A stretch of DNA of 34,564 bases from assembly GCA_018400355.1 (NCBI GenBank), contig JAGYMV010000001.1, positions 1 to 34,564 of the forward strand, given 5' to 3'. The first letter of the stretch is position 1. Every line of letters begins with the position of its first letter. This DNA comes from Wenzhouxiangella sp. (lineage in GTDB: Bacteria > Pseudomonadota > Gammaproteobacteria > Xanthomonadales > Wenzhouxiangellaceae). Under the pieces are notes generated by a model. The model was not told where the DNA came from and made no database searches. It saw only the letters and a program-made list of their open reading frames with translations. Below are positions 1-8,481 of this stretch, one piece after another. Position numbers and translations under genes: made by a program.

Positions 1-249
1 TTGCGATTGCTCAATGTCTTGTCGAGTGATGACATTGGCTCTGGCCAGTGTGGTCTCAATGGACGCCGGCCGTCGTTTGGCGGTGACGATCATGTTTTCT
101 TTTGGATCAACGCCCAAGGCCGTTAACTCGGCATCGGTCATGGCATCGGTCATCACATCGGCCAAGCCATGGACTGGAAACATTACAAAAAGGGTTAGAG
201 AGCAAGCCAATGGAATGGCCACCCCCCAACAAGGATTGTGGTCGGACAT
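1..249 (-). CDS. btuB: BtuB-like cobalamin TonB-dependent receptor, N-terminal 83 residues (cut by window start)
   Basis: The frame is open from the ATG at 249-247 to the window edge. It gives 83 residues: a hydrophobic export signal (about residues 8-30), a short Asp/Met/Thr-rich linker, then ENMIVTAKRR, which resembles a TonB box, and TTLARANVITRQDIEQSQ, which matches the start of a BtuB plug domain. A good ribosome binding site (GAGGAG, about 258-263) precedes the ATG. BtuB imports vitamin B12 across the outer membrane using TonB energy. The function call rests mainly on the cobalamin riboswitch 170 bases upstream on the same strand; the peptide alone would only say TonB-dependent receptor. 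The barrel lies outside the window. A different corrinoid receptor is the main alternative. Confidence 0.85.
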   Translation of the reverse strand, partial: MSDHNPCWGVAIPLACSLTLFVMFPVHGLADVMTDAMTDAELTALGVDPKENMIVTAKRRPASIETTLARANVITRQDIEQSQ

Positions 250-417
250 GTTTGTTTTCTCCTCGCGCTCACCCGCGCTTTGGTTTTAGCCAAGACAGTG
301 AGGCGGTAGGAGAGATGATCAACGGCTTGCAGACCAGGGTGTGGGTCTTTATGTGACTCACGCGCCCATTCGCACCATTGACCGATGATTGCCCACCGCA
401 ACATCTGTCATTCAATG

Positions 418-630
418 CGACAGGCCGGTCTCCTGGCTTCCGTCAGCGCATGGGCGCCGGGTTGATGCCTTCCCCAACAATTTCAATCGGGTGGCGTTGT
501 CTCAACCGCATCCCAGTTCTTAAAAATCATCCTAGACTGGAAACGACGGCTACAGTTGCGGGGGCAGCGTCGGATTCACACCGACTTCCCGTTTCACTCC
601 AGCCAAAAAATCATGACTTGGAGCACCTGT
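418..630 (-). promoter_or_regulatory. Cobalamin (adenosylcobalamin) riboswitch
   Basis: Read on the minus strand, the element starts with GGTGCTCC near 629. It continues with GGGAAGTCGGTGTGAATCC, then GCTGCCCCCGCAACTGTAG near 576-549, and ends with the B12 box AGCCAGGAGACC at 438-427. These are the conserved core blocks of the cobalamin riboswitch, in the right order and spacing. A small hairpin (CTGTC/GACAG, 405-423) overlaps its 3' end. A further leader of about 160 bases with no obvious terminator leads to the btuB-like start. Binding of B12 would lower expression of the receptor. Confidence 0.96.
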
Positions 631-641
631 TGCAGATTGAG

Positions 642-650
642 ATTCTAGCA
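642..650 (-). promoter_or_regulatory. Extended -10 promoter for the riboswitch/btuB transcript
   Basis: On the minus strand the sequence reads TGC followed by TAGAAT (647-642). This is an extended -10 element (TGn plus a hexamer with five of six matches to TATAAT). Transcription would start near 635, a few bases before the first conserved block of the riboswitch, which is where it should start. I see no good -35 hexamer, as is common for extended -10 promoters. Confidence 0.5.
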
Positions 651-685
651 GTAACTTGCGATGTGGTGTTGGCTCAAGTAGGCAA

Positions 686-702
686 TGGCTGCCAAGCAGC
701 CA
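686..702 (-). terminator. Short hairpin downstream of fadE, possible terminator
   Basis: TGGCTGC and GCAGCCA form a perfect 7-bp stem with a 3-base loop, 70 bases past the fadE stop codon and before the btuB promoter. There is no T-run after it on the minus strand, so it is a weak terminator candidate at best. Confidence 0.25.
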
Positions 703-771
703 CATCTTGAGGGGCTGAGTGCTTCAGCAACGGCCCCAGAATATTGGCTTGTTTGCGGGGTGGCTGAAGCT

Positions 772-3255
772 TTAGGCGGCTTCTTGGGTTTTGCCTTCGC
801 GGATTTGGTCGCCCATGCGGGTCAAGCCCGCTTGCAGGGTGGCCAGATCAAAGTCATCGACGCTGACCACATCCAAGCTGCGACGACGGACATCGGCCAT
901 CAGGCTTGCTTCTTGTTCGGTCAAAATGCCTTTGGTGCGGGCGTGTTCGAGTTGTTCATCGAAGGTGTAGCCTTTGATCTCACCTTGTCTCAGCGCTTTG
1001 AGCAACTTCCGCTCAATCGGCTCACAGGCAATGACATCCGGCAGCAAGGCCTCGATCACACCCACCGCCTGGCCGGTTCGATCAGAGGTGTAGATGCCGC
1101 GGGTCAAGCGCTGGCGCGTTTCCGAGGGAGAGAGCATCAGTGCCGCCACTTTGTGACCCAAGCGGTCATTGGGTGCGCGTTCAACCCGGCCCAATGGGAA
1201 CACCACAAAGCGAAGGAACGGACGAACCCAGGTGATGGGGTAGTTATCGATCACACCCCGCATGGCGTGCTGGATTTTGTAGATGGCATCATGGAACGCC
1301 CAAGCCAGAATCGGCTGATCGGCTGCGGGTCGGTTGTCGTGCTCAAAGCGTCTGAGCATGGATGAGCAAATATAGAGCTGACCCAACACATCGGCAAGCC
1401 TACCCGAGATCTTTTCTTTTTGCTTGAGCTTGCCACCGTAGGTCAGCATGGTGATATCGGCCATGAAAGCAAACGCTGAGCTGTATCGGGAGAGTTTCCG
1501 ATAGTACTTCTTGGTCTTTCTATCACCAGGGACGGCTGCGAAGCCACCAAAGCTCAAGCCCAGCACCAGAGAGCGCGCGGCACAAGAAATGGAGTGGCCA
1601 ATGTGGGCAAACAACAAGCGATCAAAAGTGTTTAGGCGCTCTTGCTCGTTCTCAATTTCCAGCGACTGCATCTCTTTTAAGACATAAGGGTGGCAGCGAA
1701 TGGCCCCTTGACCAAAAATCATCATCGATCGGGTGAGGATGTTGGCACCTTCAACGGTGATCCAAATGGGCGCGCCTTGCCAAGCGCGGCCCAAATAATT
1801 TTTAGGGCCTAAGATGATGCCTTTGCCACCATGAACATCCATCGCATCTTTGATGATTTCACGGCTCATCTCAGTGGCTTGATACTTCGCAATGGCGCCA
1901 GGTACGGATGGCTTTTCACCCGCATCAACGGCGGTGGCTGTCTGACGAGACAAAGCAGAGATCGCGTAGGTGTAGCCAGCAATTCTGGCCAACGCTTCTT
2001 CAATGCCTTCAAAACGACCAATGGGCAAATTGAACTGCTTGCGAATGCGTGCATACGCTCCAGTGGTCAGTGCCGCCATCTTGGCACCACCCGTGGCCGA
2101 TGAGGGCAGCGAAATGGCGCGCCCCACCGACAAGGATTCCACGAGCATTTTCCAGCCTTGACCGGCGTACTCCGTCCCACCGAGTAAATAATCGATGGGA
2201 ATAAAGACATCTTCACCCCGAATGGGCCCATTGGGAAATGGGTTGTTGAGTGGGAAATGGCGTCGACCGATATCCACTCCGGGGGTGTCTGCGGGAATCA
2301 AGGCCAAGGTGATGCCGATGTCTTCTGTATCACCCAATAGGCTGTCGGGATCGTATAAGCGAAACGCCAAACCAACCACAGTCGCCACAGGCGCTAGCGT
2401 GATGTAGCGCTTCTCAAATGTGAGCCGAATCCCCAAAGTTTCTTTGCCTTGCCATTGCCCTTTGCAGACGATGCCATGATCGGCGATTGACGTGGCGTCT
2501 GAGCCAGCCGTGGTGCTGGTGAGCCCAAAGCAAGGCACTTCACGGCCATCGGCCAAGCGGGGGAGGTAATGGTCTTTTTGGTCGTCTCGGCCGTAATGCA
2601 ACAAGAGCTCCGCCGGCCCCAATGAGTTCGGGACGGCGATCACAGAACCCAAAGTCGAGCTCATGCCTGAGACTTTTTGTAGCACCGCACGGTGGGCGAC
2701 GGCTGAAAAGCCTAAGCCACCATAGGATTTGGGAATGATCATCCCAAAAAAGCCGTGCTTTTTGAGATGGGTCCAAACGGCTTCGGATAAGTTGGCGCGG
2801 TAATGGGTGGTCTCCCACTCATCGATCATGTCGCACAGTTGTTCAACGGGTCCATCCAAGAAGGCTTGTTCTTCGACGGTGAGCTCGCCCAGAGGTTGTT
2901 TGACGAATCGATCCCAATTCGGGTTGCCGCCAAACAACTCCCCCTCAAAACCCACGGTGCCGGCATCTAAAGCCACCCGCTCGGTTTCGGAGATCTGCGG
3001 CATCATTGCCTTGAAGGCTTTGAGGACAGGGGCGGTGAGAAATTCTCGACGCCAACCCAAGTGGTTTAAGGGGATGGCGACTGCGGCTAAGAGCAGCCAG
3101 GCCAGTACCAATGAGATGGGTCCAGGCTCGCCCATCAATGTGAATCCGATCAACACCAGTGCCACTGTGGCGGTCCAGACTGGGATGCTTAGTTTGAAAA
3201 AGGCGCATCCGATGAGTGTGGCCAGCAGGGCAAGGGTGAAGATCAGAAACATCAT
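772..3255 (-). CDS. fadE: Acyl-CoA dehydrogenase, FadE type
   Basis: This is an 827-residue protein, close to E. coli FadE (about 814). It catalyses the first step of fatty acid beta-oxidation, the FAD-dependent formation of trans-2-enoyl-CoA. The N-terminus holds two or three hydrophobic segments (residues 1-70), as expected for the membrane-associated FadE family and unlike soluble acyl-CoA dehydrogenases. The dehydrogenase core follows, with GLTSTTAGSDA (substrate/FAD region), a DVHGGKGI stretch and WITVEGANILTRSMMIFGQG, which carries the likely catalytic Glu. The last 270 residues match the FadE-specific C-terminal extension. The start codon overlaps the stop of the upstream hydrolase gene as ATGA (3252-3255), so the two are translationally coupled. 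The divergent TetR gene at 4256 probably controls both. Confidence 0.96.
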   Translation of the reverse strand: MMFLIFTLALLATLIGCAFFKLSIPVWTATVALVLIGFTLMGEPGPISLVLAWLLLAAVAIPLNHLGWRREFLTAPVLKAFKAMMPQISETERVALDAGTVGFEGELFGGNPNWDRFVKQPLGELTVEEQAFLDGPVEQLCDMIDEWETTHYRANLSEAVWTHLKKHGFFGMIIPKSYGGLGFSAVAHRAVLQKVSGMSSTLGSVIAVPNSLGPAELLLHYGRDDQKDHYLPRLADGREVPCFGLTSTTAGSDATSIADHGIVCKGQWQGKETLGIRLTFEKRYITLAPVATVVGLAFRLYDPDSLLGDTEDIGITLALIPADTPGVDIGRRHFPLNNPFPNGPIRGEDVFIPIDYLLGGTEYAGQGWKMLVESLSVGRAISLPSSATGGAKMAALTTGAYARIRKQFNLPIGRFEGIEEALARIAGYTYAISALSRQTATAVDAGEKPSVPGAIAKYQATEMSREIIKDAMDVHGGKGIILGPKNYLGRAWQGAPIWITVEGANILTRSMMIFGQGAIRCHPYVLKEMQSLEIENEQERLNTFDRLLFAHIGHSISCAARSLVLGLSFGGFAAVPGDRKTKKYYRKLSRYSSAFAFMADITMLTYGGKLKQKEKISGRLADVLGQLYICSSMLRRFEHDNRPAADQPILAWAFHDAIYKIQHAMRGVIDNYPITWVRPFLRFVVFPLGRVERAPNDRLGHKVAALMLSPSETRQRLTRGIYTSDRTGQAVGVIEALLPDVIACEPIERKLLKALRQGEIKGYTFDEQLEHARTKGILTEQEASLMADVRRRSLDVVSVDDFDLATLQAGLTRMGDQIREGKTQEAA

Positions 3256-4145
3256 GGCGTGTCGTCTCCTGGACTATCGCGGTGTGTGTTTAAAAATGGC
3301 GTGATGGCTGAAATGAACTGATCGTTGGCGTCGCCTGCGACCATGTGTCCAGCGCCAGCCACCTCTGCTTTCTCAGCATGCGGAGCAAGTTTTAAGAACT
3401 CATCGACGTGCTCGGCACCAATCATGTCGCTTTGGCCACCAGCGATCAGCAAGGTCGGAATCCGCAAACGGCGACTGGCTGACTGGAGCCTAGATTGCAG
3501 GTTCGCGCTTTTTTCAGCCAAGGCCAGCATCGCTGGGTCCCAGTGCCAGTACCAACGGCCATCGCTGGCTTGACGCAGGTTCTGACTGAGTTTGATGGGG
3601 TTGGTTGGCTTGCCCCGGCGTCTGTGGGGCAAAAAGGCGCGAATGGACTCTGAGGCCTCCTCAAGGGAAGCAAACCCCTCAGGGTGCTGGCGCATGAAGG
3701 CGAGCATCGCCGTCACACCTCTCTCATCCCAGCGTGGGGCAATGTCCACCAACACCATGGCTTTCAGATCTACCTTAGGCTTTTCTGAGTGCGCCAACAG
3801 CGCGGTCAGCCCGCCCATTGAGGCCCCAATGACCATTGGGGTGTTGGGCAAAGAGGCACACACGCGGCGGAAATCTTCCACAAATTGCTCGAAATCGTAT
3901 TCTCCGGAGGGTGCGCGGTCGCTTTCACCGTGGCCCCGAGCGTCATAACTGACGGCCTGGTAGCCCATTTGGGCCAATTGCCAACCGGTGTTTTCCCATG
4001 CGTACTGGGTTTGCCCAAAACCATGGGCCATGAGCACGCAGGGTGCGCGGTCGTCCCCAAAGTAGCGGAGGCTTAAGCGAATGCCGTCATCGGTCCAGAT
4101 TTGGCGGCGGCGGATGTCATCGTTGAGTTTACGGGCAGCTTCCAT
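3252..4145 (-). CDS. Alpha/beta hydrolase upstream of fadE
   Basis: This 297-residue alpha/beta-hydrolase-fold protein has an oxyanion region at HGFGQT (41-46), the strand-turn motif YDARGHGESD (67-76) and a nucleophile elbow GASMGG with Ser109. Asp240 (GGQSDMIG) and His267 (GAGHMV) are the likely acid and base. It has no signal peptide and should be cytoplasmic. It is coupled to fadE by a 4-base overlap, so a thioesterase, esterase or lipase-like role in feeding acyl chains to beta-oxidation is plausible, but the substrate is inference. I see no clear ribosome binding site before the ATG, so the start is less certain than the family call. Confidence 0.85.
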   Translation of the reverse strand: MEAARKLNDDIRRRQIWTDDGIRLSLRYFGDDRAPCVLMAHGFGQTQYAWENTGWQLAQMGYQAVSYDARGHGESDRAPSGEYDFEQFVEDFRRVCASLPNTPMVIGASMGGLTALLAHSEKPKVDLKAMVLVDIAPRWDERGVTAMLAFMRQHPEGFASLEEASESIRAFLPHRRRGKPTNPIKLSQNLRQASDGRWYWHWDPAMLALAEKSANLQSRLQSASRRLRIPTLLIAGGQSDMIGAEHVDEFLKLAPHAEKAEVAGAGHMVAGDANDQFISAITPFLNTHRDSPGDDTP

Positions 4146-4255
4146 ACGGTAGAGTATGTCCCTAGCAGTGATTTAAGTCAATAATTCGGTCTAAAGGGTT
4201 ATATTGGTACTGTGACCTGCGTTTTAAACCGAGGGTTCAATATTTTAGGAGCATC
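4146..4255. promoter_or_regulatory. Divergent promoter/operator region between the hydrolase-fadE operon and tetR
   Basis: This 110-base gap holds the promoters of both units. A near-palindrome at 4220-4231 (CGTTTTAAACCG, 10 of 12 positions symmetric) lies 25 bases before the tetR start. A TATATT hexamer at 4200-4205 could be the tetR -10. The palindrome is a candidate autoregulatory operator, without further support. Confidence 0.35.
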
Positions 4256-4867
4256 ATGTCCGCACGTCCAGAAGCCATTGTTGAGAAAGCCTCGCTGACC
4301 CCGAAAGATTGGGAGCAAGCAGCACTTGAGTTGATTGCAGAAAAAGGCATCGGTGGGTTGGCTGTTGAGCCACTCGCGCGTCGCTTAGGCATCACCAAAG
4401 GCAGCTTTTACTGGCATTTTCCCGGACGTAACGAGCTTTTAGAAGCAGCTTTGCTGCGTTGGGAGCAACAAGACCAGGCCAACCTCGAAAAGTCGCTGAA
4501 AATGAAGGACCAGCCGCTGGCGCGTTTGGAAAACTTCATTTGGCGGACCACGCAGCAGACCCTCACCCACCAAATCCACCTGGCCATGTGTGCCGCGAGA
4601 GAACATGAGGTGATTCGGCCCGTGTTGCAACGCGTGACCAACCGACGCATTGCCTTTTTGGCCCATGCCATCGCCGAGCTCGGCTTCGAGGAAAGCGCCG
4701 CCAATCAGCGGGCCATGCTCCTCTATTCGGCTTATGTTGGGTATTTGCATCTGCAGTCGCACCATTTGGTGCCCGAATCCGGGGACCCGCGGTTTGATGA
4801 GTACGTCAGGCACGTCATTGACAGCCTGATTGCATCGATCGGTGAGCCTGGCTCAGCCGGTCGTTAA
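4256..4867 (+). CDS. TetR/AcrR-family transcriptional regulator
   Basis: This 203-residue protein has the TetR N-terminal helix-turn-helix at about residues 18-62. The recognition region LARRLGITKGSFYWHFPGRN followed by ELLEAAL is diagnostic of the family. The C-terminal ligand-binding domain is diverged, as is usual. AGGAG at 4247-4251 sets the start. The gene diverges from the hydrolase-fadE operon, so it probably represses that operon and itself and is relieved by an acyl-CoA or fatty acid. The ligand is inferred from the neighbours, in analogy to PsrA and FadR-like TetR proteins. Its 3' end overlaps the convergent zapE 3' end by 15 bases. Confidence 0.93.
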   Translation: MSARPEAIVEKASLTPKDWEQAALELIAEKGIGGLAVEPLARRLGITKGSFYWHFPGRNELLEAALLRWEQQDQANLEKSLKMKDQPLARLENFIWRTTQQTLTHQIHLAMCAAREHEVIRPVLQRVTNRRIAFLAHAIAELGFEESAANQRAMLLYSAYVGYLHLQSHHLVPESGDPRFDEYVRHVIDSLIASIGEPGSAGR

Positions 4868-5920
4868 ATACTCTTCTGACTGCATTTCAATCAAGCGAGA
4901 GGCGGTTCGCTCAAAACTCTGGCTCAATCGCGTGCCTTGGTAGAGCGCTTCGGGTCGCGTGGCCGCTGAGACGATCAGCTTGCGGCGCTGGTCATAGGCC
5001 TCATCGACCAGGTGAATGAAGCGCTTGGCCGCGTCATTGTCATCGACCATCATGATCGGCACCTCGCTGATCATCAGCGTCTCAAAGCGGTTGACCAGTT
5101 CGATGTAGTCGAGACTCGAACGCGTTGTCCGACAGATCTCATCAAAGTCAAACCACACCACCGATTGCGATAGGCCTTTGGCTTTCATGTCACGGCCTTT
5201 AACCGTGAGCACACCGGTGCTTGCAGTGGTGCCAGAAAGCGTGGCAAAGCGCTCTTGCATGCGCGCGTTCGTCGTTTCATCCAGCGGGAAAAAGTAGGTG
5301 GGTGCTTTGGTCAGCGCCCGCAAACGATGGTCGGCTTGTCCATTGAGCTCGATCAATTGGGTGTGCGCTTTGATCTGCTCGATGGCGGGTAAAAATCGCG
5401 CCCGCTGCAAGCCATCGGCGTAGAGTTCATCGGGTGGGGTGTTGGATGTGGCCACCAGCATCACGTCTTTTGCAAACAAAGCACGCAAAAGCTCGCCCAA
5501 GAGCATGGCATCCCCGATGTCTTCGACATGAAACTCATCAAAGCACAGCACCCGATGGGATGCAGCGATTTGGGTGGCAATCCGCTCGAGTGGGTTGGCT
5601 TGACCTTTGAGGGCACGCAGTTGGTCTGAGATATCGGCCATGAATGCATGGAAATGCCGTCGGATGGTGGGGATGTGTTCTGCCTCGAGGGCTTCAACAA
5701 ACAGATCCATCAATAGGGTTTTGCCACGACCAACGGGCCCAACCAGATAAAGGCCTTTGGGTAGGTCGGGGACAGACGACCACCACCAGCGTTTGTTTTT
5801 TCGTTTTTTGAGTGCTTGGAAGTTTTTTTCTAGCGCGTGGATGGCGTGTGTTTGTGCCGGGTCTTTGACGAGTCCGCCATCGGCCATGCGCTGCTCATAG
5901 AGGGCCAGTGGTCCTGGCAT
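4853..5920 (-). CDS. zapE: Cell division protein ZapE (AFG1-like ATPase)
   Basis: This 355-residue P-loop ATPase has Walker A GPVGRGKT (61-68) and Walker B VLCFDEFHVED (124-134), then a sensor-like VATSNTPPDELYADGLQRARFLPAI stretch that is characteristic of ZapE/AFG1. In E. coli, ZapE associates with the Z-ring late in constriction and destabilises FtsZ polymers under ATP; mitochondrial relatives handle membrane protein quality control. Length and motifs agree with full-length family members. It is the last gene of a minus-strand operon (cytochrome c5, COG2945 hydrolase, zapE) with only 5 bases to the gene before it. No strong ribosome binding site is visible, so translational coupling is likely. 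Confidence 0.94.
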   Translation of the reverse strand: MPGPLALYEQRMADGGLVKDPAQTHAIHALEKNFQALKKRKNKRWWWSSVPDLPKGLYLVGPVGRGKTLLMDLFVEALEAEHIPTIRRHFHAFMADISDQLRALKGQANPLERIATQIAASHRVLCFDEFHVEDIGDAMLLGELLRALFAKDVMLVATSNTPPDELYADGLQRARFLPAIEQIKAHTQLIELNGQADHRLRALTKAPTYFFPLDETTNARMQERFATLSGTTASTGVLTVKGRDMKAKGLSQSVVWFDFDEICRTTRSSLDYIELVNRFETLMISEVPIMMVDDNDAAKRFIHLVDEAYDQRRKLIVSAATRPEALYQGTRLSQSFERTASRLIEMQSEEYLTTG

Positions 5921-5925
5921 TGTGG

Positions 5926-6588
5926 CTAGGGCAAGTTGCCTTGGACGTGATTTTTGATCAGACCCCTAAGGTCCATCAATCGCCGATGAAAAAAGTGTCC
6001 CGCGCCCTCCATCATCACCAATTCGGGTGCTGGCGAACAGGCCTCGGCCCACTGTTTCACGCTTTCAGCAGAAACCACCTCGTCTTCGTCGCCTTGGACC
6101 ACCAGCCATGGGCAATTGGGTGGCGTTAGTGTGGCCATGTCGTAGCGATCAGCTGGTGGTGCAATGCTTAAAAGCTGCTGAATTGGGAACTCTGGCGCGA
6201 CTTTCAGCGAAATGTAGGCACCAAACGAGAAGCCACCCAGCCACAAAGCATCGGTGGGGCGTGTCGCTTGAACCCAGCCGATGACGGCACGGAGATCGTC
6301 GGCTTCGCCCACGCCTTCGTCATAGCTGCCCTCACTCTCGCCGACGCCTCGAAAATTAAAGCGCACGGTCGCAAGCCCCATCTCTCGGCAAGCGCGTTCC
6401 AAAATGGTGACCACTTTGTTGCGCATGGTGCCGCCATGCTCTGGGTGGGGATGACACAGCACAGCGCATCCGGGTCTGGCCAGATCAGGCTCGGGCAGAT
6501 CAGCCAAGCATTCAATCAGGCCAGCGGGCCCCGTGAGCTGGAAGGCACCAGCCTCTGTCGGAAACACCACGGGGTCTTTGGCAGACAT
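5926..6588 (-). CDS. COG2945-type alpha/beta hydrolase
   Basis: This small 220-residue alpha/beta hydrolase has the CHPHPEHGGTMRNKVV motif (45-60) and RFNFRGVGESEGSYDEG (76-92), both typical of the COG2945 predicted hydrolases. The nucleophile elbow is GFSFG with Ser121, the acid is in QGDEDEVV (about Asp167), and the base is His198 in GAGHFFH. There is no signal peptide. The substrate of the family is not established. It sits 2 bases after the cytochrome c5 gene and 5 bases before zapE, so it belongs to that operon. Confidence 0.88.
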   Translation of the reverse strand: MSAKDPVVFPTEAGAFQLTGPAGLIECLADLPEPDLARPGCAVLCHPHPEHGGTMRNKVVTILERACREMGLATVRFNFRGVGESEGSYDEGVGEADDLRAVIGWVQATRPTDALWLGGFSFGAYISLKVAPEFPIQQLLSIAPPADRYDMATLTPPNCPWLVVQGDEDEVVSAESVKQWAEACSPAPELVMMEGAGHFFHRRLMDLRGLIKNHVQGNLP

Positions 6589-6590
6589 GA

Positions 6591-7097
6591 TTAAGGGTTG
6601 ATCATGTCCAACATGTAGGTGACCGAGGCCGCCACTTGCTCATCGCTCAAATCAGCGCGTCCCCCGCGAGCGGGCATGGCACCGATGCCGTTGATCGCAT
6701 TGCTGATCAGCATCTCTGTGCCTTTGTCGAGCCGGCCACTCCAAGCGCTCGCCACCATTTCTGGTGCGCCAGCCACGCCGTTGGCGTGACAGGTCGAGCA
6801 AGCGTTTTCATAAATCATTGCCCCATCGAGCGAGCCGTCAAAGGCCAAAGCGGGTGCCGCGGGTGCCGCGGCTTCGGCCGCAGCCAACGCTGCAGCGCGG
6901 CCAGTTTCTCCAGCATACACACCGGCCACTGGTGCTAGGCGATCGAGCTTGGCCTGGGTTCTGGCTGGGTTGTATTGCGGCTCTAATTGGCCATGCAATA
7001 CCCACGCCAACGCCATGATGATGATGGTGAAGACCCCAAGGCCTGCCAACACCATCCCAAACTGTTTGATAAACGCTTTATCCGACTCTGCAGACAC
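6591..7097 (-). CDS. Membrane-anchored cytochrome c5
   Basis: This 168-residue protein has one N-terminal membrane anchor (about residues 14-36), an Ala-rich linker (68-84) and a cytochrome c domain. Heme is bound by CSTCH (100-104) and the distal Met ligand is in IGAMPARGG (Met141). It matches the c5 family, which carries electrons in the periplasm to terminal oxidases. The start is a GTG at 7097 with a TGAGGA ribosome binding site at about 7108-7113. It is first in the operon with the COG2945 hydrolase and zapE, an arrangement where the functions are not obviously linked. Confidence 0.9.
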   Translation of the reverse strand: MSAESDKAFIKQFGMVLAGLGVFTIIIMALAWVLHGQLEPQYNPARTQAKLDRLAPVAGVYAGETGRAAALAAAEAAAPAAPALAFDGSLDGAMIYENACSTCHANGVAGAPEMVASAWSGRLDKGTEMLISNAINGIGAMPARGGRADLSDEQVAASVTYMLDMINP

Positions 7098-7140
7098 GTC
7101 TATGAATCCTCACATCCATGATTGAAGCCCCAATTATATC

Positions 7141-8481
7141 TCAGGCACGACGGGCTCGGCTCAAAGCCGATCGATCTCTCAGATAATCTTTCAGATTGAG
7201 CGCCCAGTAGGTCCCTTGCGCCCAAGCCCGACCCACCGGGCCACCCGCCCAAACCGGTTGCCATTGTTTAAACAATGCCAAGCGTTCCGGCGTGCCGGTG
7301 AGCGCTTCGGCAATGACCTCTCCCGCCATCGTGGTGGGCGCCATGCCATGTCCACCAAAACCTGTGGCGTGCCACAAACCCGAGCTGTCTTGACCAATCA
7401 GGGGCATTTGATGGCGTGTGTAACCCATCCAGCCACCCCAAGCGTGATCAAATTCCACATCGGCCAAATCGGGAAAGACTTTGATCAGGTCTTTTTTCAA
7501 CACCGCACGAATCGCCTCGGGCGAGCGTGCTTTGATTGAGATCCGCCCGCCCCAGAGAAGTCGGGTATCGGGCAGGGGCCGGTAATAGTCAAAGGCAAAG
7601 CGTGTGTCATAAATCGCGTGCCCTCGTGGGATGAGGTGTCCCATCTGCTCGCCCAAGGGGGGTGTGGTGGCCACATAGGTGGCAATGGGTTGAATCGATC
7701 GGCCCAATTTGGGCCACAAACGGGTGTCATAGCCACCGGTGGTGAGGATGACTTGGTCAGCGATAATTTTCGCATCACCGGTGTCCAGTGACCAAGACCC
7801 TCCCTGTGATTTTGGGTTGGTCTCGAGTTTGGTGACGGGGCAGTTGCCGTAGATCGTGACCCCATGACCTTGCAACGCTTTGACCAGGCCGTTGACATAC
7901 CTCAATGGATTGAAATGAAAGCTGCCGGGTTCATGCAGCGCGCTGCCATAGCGCTCAGAGTGAATATATTGAGCGCATTTTTCAGCCCCCACCCAATCAA
8001 GGGAGAAGCCCAATTGCTCTGACATGGTGTCGGCAAAGGCCTTGAGAGCTGCATCGTCATGAAACCAATCGGCGAGCAAAACGCCCGCATCATTGGGCTG
8101 GCAATCGATGGCCAGGTGGTCGATTCGGTGACGCACCAAAGACACCGCCTCGCGGGTCCAACGGTGGAGCTCTCTGGCCGCTTCTGGTCCGGCTTGCTCG
8201 AATAATTTTTGATTGGGGAGCGAATAGCCGGCGAACACAAACCCGCCATTGCGGCCGGATGCGCCATCACCGGGCTGGCCAGCTTCACAAATGGCAATGT
8301 CCTCCACACCTCTTTCAACCAAGCTCCAAGCGGTGCTGAGTCCGGCCAGTCCACCACCAATGATGACGATTTGGTGTCGGTTGGCGCCTTGGGCTGGAAA
8401 GCAATGCGCCCGCTCATCACCCAGCGCTGTTTGATAGTGGCTGAATCCAGGCCAAGCACTAGAGATGGCATCAGAGGTCAT
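7141..8481 (-). CDS. FAD-dependent amine oxidoreductase, PuuB/DAO family
   Basis: A 446-residue protein when started at the ATG at 8481. An AAAAGGA ribosome binding site lies 6 bases upstream, so I reject the 31-residue longer form starting at 8574. The dinucleotide-binding motif IIGGGLAGLSTA (about 40-51) is followed by GDGASGRNGGFVFAG, the flavin-contact region seen in gamma-glutamylputrescine oxidase and related DAO-family enzymes. GFGGHGMAPTTMAGEVIAE near the C-terminus is the second FAD contact. These enzymes oxidise a secondary or primary amine to aldehyde and H2O2. No other putrescine-pathway gene is in the window, so gamma-glutamylputrescine is only the likeliest of several substrates. 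It diverges from efpL. Confidence 0.85.
   Translation of the reverse strand: MTSDAISSAWPGFSHYQTALGDERAHCFPAQGANRHQIVIIGGGLAGLSTAWSLVERGVEDIAICEAGQPGDGASGRNGGFVFAGYSLPNQKLFEQAGPEAARELHRWTREAVSLVRHRIDHLAIDCQPNDAGVLLADWFHDDAALKAFADTMSEQLGFSLDWVGAEKCAQYIHSERYGSALHEPGSFHFNPLRYVNGLVKALQGHGVTIYGNCPVTKLETNPKSQGGSWSLDTGDAKIIADQVILTTGGYDTRLWPKLGRSIQPIATYVATTPPLGEQMGHLIPRGHAIYDTRFAFDYYRPLPDTRLLWGGRISIKARSPEAIRAVLKKDLIKVFPDLADVEFDHAWGGWMGYTRHQMPLIGQDSSGLWHATGFGGHGMAPTTMAGEVIAEALTGTPERLALFKQWQPVWAGGPVGRAWAQGTYWALNLKDYLRDRSALSRARRA

Noticed and set aside
128..155. Near-tandem repeat of GGCATCGGTCAT at the window start
   Set aside because: It lies inside the btuB-like coding sequence and only encodes the repeated Met-Thr-Asp-Ala linker.
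685..1365. Plus-strand ORF of 226 codons
   Set aside because: It is the antisense shadow of the fadE 3' half; no domain or ribosome binding site is evident.
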